Part shown: piece after piece, positions 8,458 through 15,448 of the stretch | Numbering within the stretch: the first letter of the stretch is position 1 | Layout of the letters: the number at the start of each line of letters is the position of its first letter | Assembly: GCA_902803795.1 (NCBI GenBank) | Contig: CADCRC010000017.1 | Location: 1 to 15,893, forward strand | Length of the DNA stretch: 15,893 nucleotides | Origin: an uncultured Erysipelotrichaceae bacterium | GTDB lineage: Bacteria > Bacillota_I > Bacilli_A > RF39 > UBA660 | Direction of reading: 5' to 3' | Program-made: the position numbers and the translations under genes | The notes under the pieces: model-generated | What the model was told of the DNA's origin: nothing | Database searches by the model: none | The model's input: only the letters and a program-made list of their open reading frames with translations

Positions 8458-8543
8458 TGGTACTCCTAACCAGACTTGAACTGGCACTGACAAAGTCAAT
8501 TAGAATCTGAATCTAACGCGTCTACCAATTTCGCCATAGGAGC
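8458..8543 (-). tRNA. tRNA-Leu, anticodon CAG
   Basis: The minus strand folds into a complete class II tRNA of 86 nt including an encoded CCA. The acceptor stem GCTCCTA pairs with TAGGAGT (one G-U at the first pair), the D arm holds TTGGTAGAC, the anticodon stem TTAGA/TCTAA closes a 7-nt loop TTCAGAT with anticodon CAG, the long variable arm has a GAC/GTC stem, and the T arm GCCAG-TTCAAGT-CTGGT is intact. A long variable arm with CAG identifies leucine, reading CUG, a rare codon in such an AT-rich genome. Its 5' end is 11 nt behind the stop of the penicillin-binding protein gene, so co-transcription and processing are likely. Confidence 0.96.
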
Positions 8544-8554
8544 ATTAAGGATTA

Positions 8555-10681
8555 TTAAAATCCATACATATCATAATATAATTGTGATACCTGCTGAGTT
8601 ATTCTATATGTAACAAGTGAAGCATATGTGGTAGTCTCAGATGGTTTTGATGAATTAGGAGAAATAACCGCAATAGAAAATTTAGGACTATATCCTGGAG
8701 CATATCCAACAAAAGAACTTGTAATAGTTTCTGTATCAATAACTCCATCATTATCTAAATCAATAAAACTCTGACTTGTTCCAGTTTTTCCCGCACCATC
8801 TAAATAATCTGGCATATAGCCAACACCATATCCACCAGGCATATGCATAACAGCATAAAATCCATCACGAACACGATTTAAATACACATCACTAGTATCA
8901 ACTTTATTTAATACTTTAGTCTCATAAGTAAAATCTATTTCACCAAGATCATCAGAATTACTTACTTTTCTAACTTCTTTTAACAAATGAGGAACAACTC
9001 TACTTCCATTATTAGCTATAGTTGAAATATATTGACTAATTTGAATAGGAGTATAAGTTTCATATTGGCCTATAACAAAATCAAGTAAATTACCAGCTCT
9101 AATATCCTTAGAAGTATAGCCTAAACTCTCAAATGGTAAATCTATTTCAGTTTTAACACCAAGTCCAAAAGAATGATACATATCTCTATACTTATCAAAA
9201 GAACTTTGCTTAAAATTCATTTTCATATTTGGATAATACTCTTGTCCATTAACTCTAATTGCAGTTTTAAATTGATATACATTTGAACTTTTTGCAAGTG
9301 CAGTAATATCATCAATTGGACCTAAAGTAACATAAGAACATTTTTCAGGAGTAGCAGCTACTTTAACACATTCATCAACCAAAACTTCTCCAATTCTAAT
9401 AGAACCACTATTATAACCAACAAGAATAGACGCACCTTTTACAATACTTCCAGGAGTAACTGTTTCATTAACAACACTTGTCAAATTATCAACAACATTA
9501 CCATTCTTATATTTTTTAGATGACATCGCAAGTATCTCACCATTAGAAGGATTTTGTAATATAACAGTAGAATGATCATAATACTCTGTATTAGGTTCAC
9601 CTTTAGTCGCAATAACCTCTCTTGTAACAATATCATCTAATTTCTTCTGCAAATTTATATCAATCGTTAATACTATATCTTCTCCACGACTACCTTCTTT
9701 AACTAAATCTAAGTCATCAAAAGAATCTAATTTAAATACATCTTTACTACCTCTTAAATATTGTTCATATTCTTTTTCCAAATAACTAATACCAACTCTA
9801 TCATTTAAAGAATAACCCTGCTTTAAATATTCATTCTTCATCTCTCCAGGAATACTAGAAACACTTCCCAATATGGATTTAAATGTATCACCATATGGAT
9901 AAACTCTTTCCCATCCATTTTCAACATCAAATCCTGGTAACTCATCAATATGTTCAATAACAGATGCATATTCAACATCAGTCAAATCATCTTTTATTGT
10001 TTTACTATCATATGAATAACCTTTTCTCATTAAATAGTATACTTCAGCTAATCTCCTATCATCATCAGATAATTCATTTATTTTATCATCACTAATTCTA
10101 TTTATTTTAATATTATTAAATTCATTAGATGTAAGTTTTTCAGATTTATATAATTTATACTCATTTTCAGTAACTAAACTAGAACAATAAGAATAATATT
10201 TCTCACAATAATATTCTCTTAATGCCCTAGAAGATACTTTACTAAAGTCAATAAAAACATAATTAGATAATATCTTTATCTCTTCAATTAATTCATTAAA
10301 TCCTAAATCATTAATATTTTTAAAAGTCAATTTTCTAACCAATTTATTATCAACCAACAAATTATAATTTCTATCATATATTCTACCTCTAGGAACAGAA
10401 TCACTACTTGTTTCTTTAGAATTATATTTTTCTAAAATAGAAACATATTTTATCTTATCATTTATCATTAAATTATATAAATTAAAACACAAAAAAACAA
10501 ATACTAAAATAGTTAAAATAATAAATAAATTATACCTAATACCAACTATTCTATTATAATTAGGTAATTTAATTCTATCTTCATGATTCTTTATTTTAAC
10601 TCTATTATCTTTTTTAGTATTATTAAATAATTTAATATTTTTTTTAATTTTATATATCTTTTTAGAATTAAATTTACTCAT
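8555..10681 (-). CDS. Class B penicillin-binding protein (PBP2-like transpeptidase)
   Basis: This membrane-anchored D,D-transpeptidase cross-links peptidoglycan. The preferred ATG is at 10681 (708 residues), preceded by GGGGGATG; an in-frame ATG at 10693 overlaps that site. A basic cytoplasmic segment of about 45 residues precedes one membrane span (~51-72), then the dimerisation domain beginning with VPRGRIYDRNYNLLV, then the transpeptidase domain with all three active-site motifs: SIVK (catalytic S412, K415), SSN (465-467) and KTG (632-634). Absence of a glycosyltransferase domain makes it class B, and the length of ~708 fits the PBP2/PbpA group that works with RodA in elongation, although no rodA or mreB is nearby. 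Directly behind KTG lies DLDNDGVIDTE (641-651), close to an EF-hand calcium loop. A tRNA-Leu follows at once. Whether it is PBP2 or a division PBP is not decided. Confidence 0.94.
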   Translation of the reverse strand: MSKFNSKKIYKIKKNIKLFNNTKKDNRVKIKNHEDRIKLPNYNRIVGIRYNLFIILTILVFVFLCFNLYNLMINDKIKYVSILEKYNSKETSSDSVPRGRIYDRNYNLLVDNKLVRKLTFKNINDLGFNELIEEIKILSNYVFIDFSKVSSRALREYYCEKYYSYCSSLVTENEYKLYKSEKLTSNEFNNIKINRISDDKINELSDDDRRLAEVYYLMRKGYSYDSKTIKDDLTDVEYASVIEHIDELPGFDVENGWERVYPYGDTFKSILGSVSSIPGEMKNEYLKQGYSLNDRVGISYLEKEYEQYLRGSKDVFKLDSFDDLDLVKEGSRGEDIVLTIDINLQKKLDDIVTREVIATKGEPNTEYYDHSTVILQNPSNGEILAMSSKKYKNGNVVDNLTSVVNETVTPGSIVKGASILVGYNSGSIRIGEVLVDECVKVAATPEKCSYVTLGPIDDITALAKSSNVYQFKTAIRVNGQEYYPNMKMNFKQSSFDKYRDMYHSFGLGVKTEIDLPFESLGYTSKDIRAGNLLDFVIGQYETYTPIQISQYISTIANNGSRVVPHLLKEVRKVSNSDDLGEIDFTYETKVLNKVDTSDVYLNRVRDGFYAVMHMPGGYGVGYMPDYLDGAGKTGTSQSFIDLDNDGVIDTETITSSFVGYAPGYSPKFSIAVISPNSSKPSETTTYASLVTYRITQQVSQLYYDMYGF

Positions 10682-10712
10682 TACATCCCCCATATTAAAT
10701 AAATATACTTAT

Positions 10713-10741
10713 ATTATAATATTATTATAATCATTTTTCTA
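10713..10741 (-). promoter_or_regulatory. Candidate promoter of the penicillin-binding protein gene
   Basis: On the minus strand TAGAAA (10736-10741, 4/6) lies 17 nt before TATAAT (10713-10718, 6/6), about 30 nt upstream of the ATG. A second TATAAT at 10724-10729 lacks a good -35. The site is back to back with the stronger plus-strand promoter in the same 120-nt gap. Confidence 0.45.
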
Positions 10742-10749
10742 CACTAAAG

Positions 10750-10778
10750 TTGAAAAAAATTCCAAATTATGATATAAT
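10750..10778 (+). promoter_or_regulatory. Strong sigma-A promoter with extended -10 for the sortase-like gene
   Basis: TTGAAA (10750-10755) is followed after exactly 17 nt by a perfect TATAAT (10773-10778) preceded by TG one base upstream (TGATATAAT), a full extended -10 element. Transcription would start near 10785, leaving a leader of about 20 nt with AAGGGG as ribosome binding site. It is the best promoter in the window, although it drives a single small gene. Confidence 0.8.
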
Positions 10779-10805
10779 ATAACACATTTAAGGGGTTAGG
10801 TTAAT

Positions 10806-11489
10806 ATGATAAATATAAAAGATATTCTATGTTATTTAGAATTATTACTATTAATAATATTAATATCAATATATAACACAAATATAACAAGCAATATCAA
10901 AAAAGATTTAAAAATAAAAAAAACAATAATTATAGAACAAAAAAAAGTAAACAAACAAATAGAAAAAGAAATCATAAATGAAGAAATAAATAATCAAACT
11001 ACAAATTTTCAAACAGAAAATACAACAATTCAAGCAAATCAAGAACAAGAAACAAATATAATAAATAATGAAATAAACATAAATCAAAATAATAATGAAA
11101 GTTCATTTGCAAGATTATACATTAATAATTATAATGTTGCATTATATGATTACAATGTTTATACAACATCTAATTTAGATTTACAAACAATAGTTAATAA
11201 TCCAGATAGTGCAGCCTACTACAATAACTATAATAAAACAGTAATTGCAGATCATAACTATCAAGGCTTTAATATATTAATCTATTTAGAAATTGGAGCA
11301 ACATCTCAGATAATACAGAATAATGGACAAACAACAACATATAAAATGATATATAAATCAAAAGGAACAAATACAGGACCAGACTTAATAGATACAAACA
11401 ACAATTCGTTCTTCGATATGCAATCAGACTTAATAATGTATACTTGCTACGACAATGGAATAATGGTAACTTTATGGATTAAAGAATAA
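10806..11489 (+). CDS. Membrane-anchored, Asn/Gln-rich sortase-like protein (putative)
   Basis: This 227-residue protein is the only plus-strand gene. Residues ~8-24 are a hydrophobic anchor or uncleaved signal. Residues ~40-100 are a low-complexity segment rich in Asn, Gln, Glu and Ile, probably an extended surface stalk. Residues ~105-227 resemble a small sortase: KTVIADHNYQGFNIL holds a candidate catalytic H150, IYLEIGATSQI is like the strand before the sortase active site, and IMYTCYDNG holds a candidate C214, in the TC context typical of sortases. The H-C distance of 64 residues equals that of Staphylococcus SrtA (H120-C184). The usual arginine in the strand after the cysteine is absent: the protein ends IMVTLWIKE. 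It may therefore be an atypical or inactive sortase. No LPXTG-type substrate is in the window. The start has AAGGGG upstream. Confidence 0.7.
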   Translation: MINIKDILCYLELLLLIILISIYNTNITSNIKKDLKIKKTIIIEQKKVNKQIEKEIINEEINNQTTNFQTENTTIQANQEQETNIINNEININQNNNESSFARLYINNYNVALYDYNVYTTSNLDLQTIVNNPDSAAYYNNYNKTVIADHNYQGFNILIYLEIGATSQIIQNNGQTTTYKMIYKSKGTNTGPDLIDTNNNSFFDMQSDLIMYTCYDNGIMVTLWIKE

Positions 11490-11528
11490 AAAAAGTAATC
11501 TATCTAATCAAAGATATATTACTTTTTT
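11489..11528. terminator. Bidirectional intrinsic terminator between convergent genes
   Basis: AAAAAGTAAT (11490-11499) pairs with ATTACTTTTT, and after one mismatch five more base pairs continue the stem around a small loop. The plus strand ends in T6 and the minus strand, by symmetry, also ends in a T run. It begins at the stop of the sortase-like gene and lies just past the stop of the signal peptidase-like gene, so it serves both. Confidence 0.85.
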
Positions 11529-11538
11529 ATTATTATAT

Positions 11539-12240
11539 TTATAATATTTCATCATCAATATTTTCAATGTTATCTTCAATCATGTTGCCTAAATCTATTC
11601 CATCATCTTTATTATCATTATTAATATCTTCTTTTTGTTCTTCACTCTCAGTTATTTTATTATCTTCTATCTTATCTACTAACTTATTATCATCATCTTT
11701 AATATTATCTACTTCTTCTATTTTTAAATTATCTTCTTTTTTATCATTTTTAGATTTGATAGCAGTATCTACAACCTTTATTATAATAATTAATATTAAT
11801 GGAAACAAAACATATAACATATATCCACTTTTTGTCTTTACAACATCAAGAAAATCACCTAAATTATGAACAAAATTAAATCTTCTACCTATATAGTACT
11901 CTTCAGATAATGCAGTTCCAGCAGTTCTAATACTATAAGCTCCTTTATCATAAGAATCAACTACATCAGTATAAATATAACTTTTACCAAAAACTTCAAA
12001 ATAATAATAAATACGATCATTTATATTAGCTCTATCATCTTCTTTTATAATTAATAAATCACCTTTTTTAGAATCATAAATATTATTAACATCTTCTTCA
12101 TGAACAGAAGCAAAAATAAATGGACCAACTTGAGTATAACCTCTACTATTATTACACAAAACACATAGAGTTACTATAACAAAATAAAATATAACTATAA
12201 ACTCTACAAAACTCCATATTGCATCCAAAATACGTCTCAC
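11539..12240 (-). CDS. SipW-like signal peptidase I homologue, apparently without catalytic residues
   Basis: From the preferred GTG at 12240 (GGTGA upstream) this has 233 residues; in-frame TTG at 12252 and GTG at 12249 would add three or four. Layout follows the S26B/SipW signal peptidase family: membrane span ~8-29, an external beta-rich domain (~35-138), a second span (~141-158, after SGYMLYVLFP), and a cytoplasmic tail (~163-233) made almost only of Asp, Glu, Asn, Lys and Ile. KKGDLLIIK (58-66) matches the family's GDVI strand, and YSIRTAGT lies where active enzymes have FKTKGD. The SGSMEP motif with the nucleophilic serine is missing (VGPFIFASVHEED instead), and the catalytic His and Asp positions are not evident either. 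It is therefore either an inactive relative with an assembly role or a different protein of like fold. It follows the aldehyde dehydrogenase by 30 nt. Confidence 0.6.
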   Translation of the reverse strand: MRRILDAIWSFVEFIVIFYFVIVTLCVLCNNSRGYTQVGPFIFASVHEEDVNNIYDSKKGDLLIIKEDDRANINDRIYYYFEVFGKSYIYTDVVDSYDKGAYSIRTAGTALSEEYYIGRRFNFVHNLGDFLDVVKTKSGYMLYVLFPLILIIIIKVVDTAIKSKNDKKEDNLKIEEVDNIKDDDNKLVDKIEDNKITESEEQKEDINNDNKDDGIDLGNMIEDNIENIDDEIL

Positions 12241-12270
12241 ATAAATCACCAACCTTAATATATTAAGATT

Positions 12271-13707
12271 TTATTTTAAAACATTTTTCAAAACAATAGT
12301 CTTAATATGTGACATTTCCTGAAGAGTAGTACTAATACCCTCATTACCAATTCCAGAATATTTCCATCCACCAAACGGCATTTCAGCAGATCTATAAAAA
12401 CTAGCACCATTTATTACAGCACCACCACATTCAAGTCTACTTGCCACATCCATTGCTTCTTTAATATCACAAGAAAATACTGCACCACATAATCCAAACT
12501 TAGATTTATTTGCTATCTCAACAGCTTCATCTAAACTATCAAATGCACATATTGGAATAACAGGTCCAAATATTTCCATATCAATCATAACATCACAATC
12601 TTTATTAACATCAACTAAAACAGTAGGTTCAAAAAATGCTCCAGCTCTTCTTCCACCATATACAATTTTAGCTCCTTGCATAATTGTTTGTCTAACCTGA
12701 CTCTCAACTTTTTTAGCTGCACTTTCACTAATTAAACATCCAATATCAGCTTTTTCATCTTGAGGATTAGATACTCTAAGTTTTGATATTCTATCAATAA
12801 CTTTACTAGTAAATTCATTTACTACAGCTCTATCAACTAAAAATCTCTTAGAAGCACAACATACCTGTCCAGTATTATATAATCTTCCCCAAACAATCTC
12901 ATCAGCAGCCAAATCCAAATCAGCATTTCGAGTAACAATAAAAGCATCATTTCCTCCAAGCTCTAAAGTAGTATGAGTTAAATTAGTTGCACAATTTCTC
13001 ATTGTATCAATTCCAACTTGAGTAGATCCAGTCAAACTGACCAAATCAACAAGATTAGATTTAGATAAAGCATCACCAACAACTTCACCACGACCAAACA
13101 AACAATTTATCGCTCCATCAACAACTCCAGCTTCTTTCATTAACTGACAAAATCTTCCAAGAGTCAAAGGATTAGAAGTAGATGGTTTAACAATAACACT
13201 ATTTCCCATAATTAAAGCACTTGGAACTTTCTGACAAAACAAATCACTTGGAAAATTAAAAGGTATTATAGTCGCAACAACACCTAAAGGTTGACGAATT
13301 GTATATTGAATAGTATTTTCTTGTCCAGGTTCATTTCCTTGAGGAATAACAATACCATATAAATGTTTAGCTCTTTCAACATATGCTGCAACAAACATCT
13401 TAACATTTGAAATTTCTGCTCTTGCCTCTTTAATTGGTTTTCCAGTTTCACGAGACAAAAGCATTGCAAGTTCTTCTTTATTTTCTTCAACTAAATCAGA
13501 AAACTTATAAAGAATCTCACCTCTTTTATGAAGAGGAATATTATTCCACTTTTTTTGAGCATTTTTAGCAAGTCTTACACATTCCTCAACATCTTGAACT
13601 GTTGTATCGGGAACATCATCAATTTTTTCATTATCTGCAGGATTAATAACATCAATAACTTTATTATTAGATGAATCCATAAATCTTCCATTAACCAAAT
13701 TCTTCAT
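12271..13707 (-). CDS. NAD(P)-dependent aldehyde dehydrogenase
   Basis: This 478-residue cytosolic enzyme oxidises an aldehyde to a carboxylate, or to an acyl-CoA in some relatives. Visible landmarks are the NAD-binding VVATIIPFNFP and IVKPS, the turn SLTGSTQVG, ELGGND with the general base E249, and NTGQVCCASKR with nucleophile C283; the E-C spacing of 34 is standard. The C-terminus has MPFGGWKYSGIG. Retention of the E249 base favours hydrolytic ALDH over CoA-acylating types. Length and overall motifs resemble succinate-semialdehyde or lactaldehyde dehydrogenases, but the substrate cannot be read. I chose the ATG at 13707, which has GGAAGGA 7 nt upstream; a longer frame to 13755 would overlap the FIST gene and add 16 atypical residues. 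Its ATG lies 2 nt behind the FIST stop, so translation is coupled. Confidence 0.94.
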   Translation of the reverse strand: MKNLVNGRFMDSSNNKVIDVINPADNEKIDDVPDTTVQDVEECVRLAKNAQKKWNNIPLHKRGEILYKFSDLVEENKEELAMLLSRETGKPIKEARAEISNVKMFVAAYVERAKHLYGIVIPQGNEPGQENTIQYTIRQPLGVVATIIPFNFPSDLFCQKVPSALIMGNSVIVKPSTSNPLTLGRFCQLMKEAGVVDGAINCLFGRGEVVGDALSKSNLVDLVSLTGSTQVGIDTMRNCATNLTHTTLELGGNDAFIVTRNADLDLAADEIVWGRLYNTGQVCCASKRFLVDRAVVNEFTSKVIDRISKLRVSNPQDEKADIGCLISESAAKKVESQVRQTIMQGAKIVYGGRRAGAFFEPTVLVDVNKDCDVMIDMEIFGPVIPICAFDSLDEAVEIANKSKFGLCGAVFSCDIKEAMDVASRLECGGAVINGASFYRSAEMPFGGWKYSGIGNEGISTTLQEMSHIKTIVLKNVLK

Positions 13708-13709
13708 AA

Positions 13710-14873
13710 TTAATTCCTTCCAAATCCTGTAAATGATAACATCAATCCACCGCATGAATTAGCTGAATGATTAGAATAACCATATTCACCAAAAGTAAAT
13801 ATACAAATAAATGGTAAACCTTTAGATTGTTTTACTAATTGTTTATGAACCTCATCTAATCTATCACCAATAGAAATAGACCTACCTCCACAATGAACTA
13901 AGAAATATCCAGATGGATCAACATACATTTTTTCATTAACTTCTTTTAATAAATCACCTGTTGCATCAATTAATTCATCAACAGTTGCCTCAAGTAATAC
14001 ACAAGCAGTATTTTTAACTAATTTATTACCTACACTAATTGAATTATCTTCATTTCCATTCATAGGATGTCTAATAAGAGTAATCTGTCCAGTAGGATCT
14101 TTTACACCTAATGGATGCAATACAGAATAAGCAAGTAAATTGCTTCCCTTTAAATCAGCATCTCTTGCACCCGTCCATTCCTTATATTTTTCAATTGCAG
14201 GAACTCCATCAATTTTAACTAACTTTCTATTATTATCAACATCAGTAATTATACCAGCACAATTAGTTTCTCTAAATGCACCAGTATATTCTGTAACAAT
14301 TTCATTATCAGTATAAAAAAATGCAACAGCAACCCCATCAGAAAATACTTTATCATTACAGAAAATTTTCCATTTTCCTTCAACTGTATTATCAGCAGCA
14401 CTACCTCCAAAAAATGGAACTCTACCAATAACATCTTGAATACCAGCTAAATATTCTTCTTCCTCTTTTGGAGACGCAACCATATAAAAATATGCAGGTG
14501 CACGAGTTGTTTTAGCATCCTCAACTGCTTCAATTGCAACTCTTCTACCAATATCTCTAGCATTTCTTCCTGCTTCACTTGCCGCAACACCTACAACAAG
14601 ATCAGGATCAGAAATTCCAAATACACCAGCAAAACTCTCACCAGTAATAATTCCATCCGGAACAATAATTCTTCCACTACTACTACATCCAATAACAGGC
14701 GCATCACTTTGTGACTTAACACCTGCAATAACATCAGCAACTTTATTATCACATGAAGTAAATAACATATTAATTTTAGACGATTTAATATCATCTTTAA
14801 TCATTTCACATGACTCTACACCACACTTATAATCATCATGATTCTTACTATAGCCAACCATCGTTTTTAACAT
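13710..14873 (-). CDS. FIST-domain sensory protein
   Basis: This 387-residue soluble protein carries FIST_N (about residues 20-220) followed by FIST_C (about 230-370). FIST domains are predicted sensory modules that bind small ligands, often amino acids, and are usually linked to chemotaxis or two-component proteins. Motifs supporting this are VIGCSSSGRI with the early Gly/Ser turn, PFFGGSAADN, DGVAVAFFY, the YSVLHPLG and ITLIRHP strands, and the C-terminal FICIFTFGEYGY with SANSCGGL. No transmembrane segment or output domain is attached. The ATG at 14873 is preceded by AAGGAAG at good spacing; a TTG two codons upstream is too close to that site. It has its own promoter and heads an operon with the aldehyde dehydrogenase, so it may sense or handle the same metabolite. 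That link is inference. Confidence 0.88.
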   Translation of the reverse strand: MLKTMVGYSKNHDDYKCGVESCEMIKDDIKSSKINMLFTSCDNKVADVIAGVKSQSDAPVIGCSSSGRIIVPDGIITGESFAGVFGISDPDLVVGVAASEAGRNARDIGRRVAIEAVEDAKTTRAPAYFYMVASPKEEEEYLAGIQDVIGRVPFFGGSAADNTVEGKWKIFCNDKVFSDGVAVAFFYTDNEIVTEYTGAFRETNCAGIITDVDNNRKLVKIDGVPAIEKYKEWTGARDADLKGSNLLAYSVLHPLGVKDPTGQITLIRHPMNGNEDNSISVGNKLVKNTACVLLEATVDELIDATGDLLKEVNEKMYVDPSGYFLVHCGGRSISIGDRLDEVHKQLVKQSKGLPFICIFTFGEYGYSNHSANSCGGLMLSFTGFGRN

Positions 14874-14902
14874 AAACAAACTTCCTTTCTATTATTTATA
14901 TA

Positions 14903-14932
14903 ATTATAACATATAAATTAAAATAATGTCAT
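14903..14932 (-). promoter_or_regulatory. Sigma-A promoter of the FIST-aldehyde dehydrogenase operon
   Basis: On the minus strand ATGACA (14927-14932, 5/6) lies 18 nt before a perfect TATAAT (14903-14908), which carries the extended element TGTTATAAT. Transcription should start near 14896, giving a leader of ~23 nt with AAGGAAG as ribosome binding site. The -35 overlaps the last codons of the upstream gene. Confidence 0.7.
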
Positions 14933-15448
14933 CCGATTTATTTCTTGTTGTCTAATAATATAATCTATCACATCAATAGATTCTTTTAATTCAAATTTAG
15001 AAATTAATTGTTCTATCAATTTTACATCATTAACTGATAAAATCTTATCATTCTTATTAATTCTAGATTTAAGCCTTAAATAAATCCTTTTTATTTTATC
15101 AATATCTCTATTCTTTTCTAATTTATTATCTAACTCTTTATTTAATTCAGAAATAATAATATTACAATAATTTCTTATAGAATCAATTTGAAAAAAACTC
15201 ATATTATAATTTTCTTTTTTAACAAGCAATCTACAAGATAATATAGAAGAAACAAGATTTTTATCAATCTTACCTCTATATTTTTTAAAAGAGGATTTAA
15301 TAGTATCTGAATCAAGTAATCCTATTTTCTCATAATTAGAATAAATACTTTTATAAAATTCAATTTCTTTTACAATAGACGAAGTATCACATATACTTTT
15401 ATCTAAATATAACAAATAATCATCTATTTTTTCCAGCAACCCTCTCAT
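14918..15448 (-). CDS. Unrecognised protein, mostly helical
   Basis: I do not recognise this 176-residue protein. It is rich in Lys, Ile, Asp, Asn and Ser, with charged heptad-like stretches (ISELNKELDNKLEKNRDIDK), and looks alpha-helical and soluble; no signal peptide, membrane span or metal motif is visible. The ATG at 15448 is preceded directly by an in-frame TAG, and GGGG lies about 9 nt upstream as ribosome binding site, so the start is fairly firm. It overlaps the upstream gene by 29 nt and is probably coupled to it. Its last codons contain the -35 of the FIST operon promoter. A split or frameshifted form of one longer gene cannot be excluded. Confidence 0.7.
   Translation of the reverse strand: MRGLLEKIDDYLLYLDKSICDTSSIVKEIEFYKSIYSNYEKIGLLDSDTIKSSFKKYRGKIDKNLVSSILSCRLLVKKENYNMSFFQIDSIRNYCNIIISELNKELDNKLEKNRDIDKIKRIYLRLKSRINKNDKILSVNDVKLIEQLISKFELKESIDVIDYIIRQQEINRMTLF

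Noticed and set aside
11567..11869. Plus-strand open frame rich in Ser and Leu
   Set aside because: Antisense to the acidic tail of the signal peptidase-like gene; the repeated Asp/Glu/Asn codons read backwards give Ser/Leu. No promoter, and it lies behind the bidirectional terminator.
12254..12267. Perfect 14-bp palindrome CTTAATATATTAAG between the aldehyde dehydrogenase and signal peptidase-like genes
   Set aside because: Could be an operator, but short A-T palindromes are expected by chance here, it occurs once, and no regulator is nearby.
13708..13755. Upstream extension of the aldehyde dehydrogenase to a start at 13755
   Set aside because: It would overlap the FIST gene, and the added 16 residues do not resemble aldehyde dehydrogenase N-termini; the ATG at 13707 has a good ribosome binding site.
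13284..14794. Three short minus-strand frames inside the aldehyde dehydrogenase and FIST genes
   Set aside because: They overlap well-supported conserved proteins in another frame and have no ribosome binding sites or protein-like composition.
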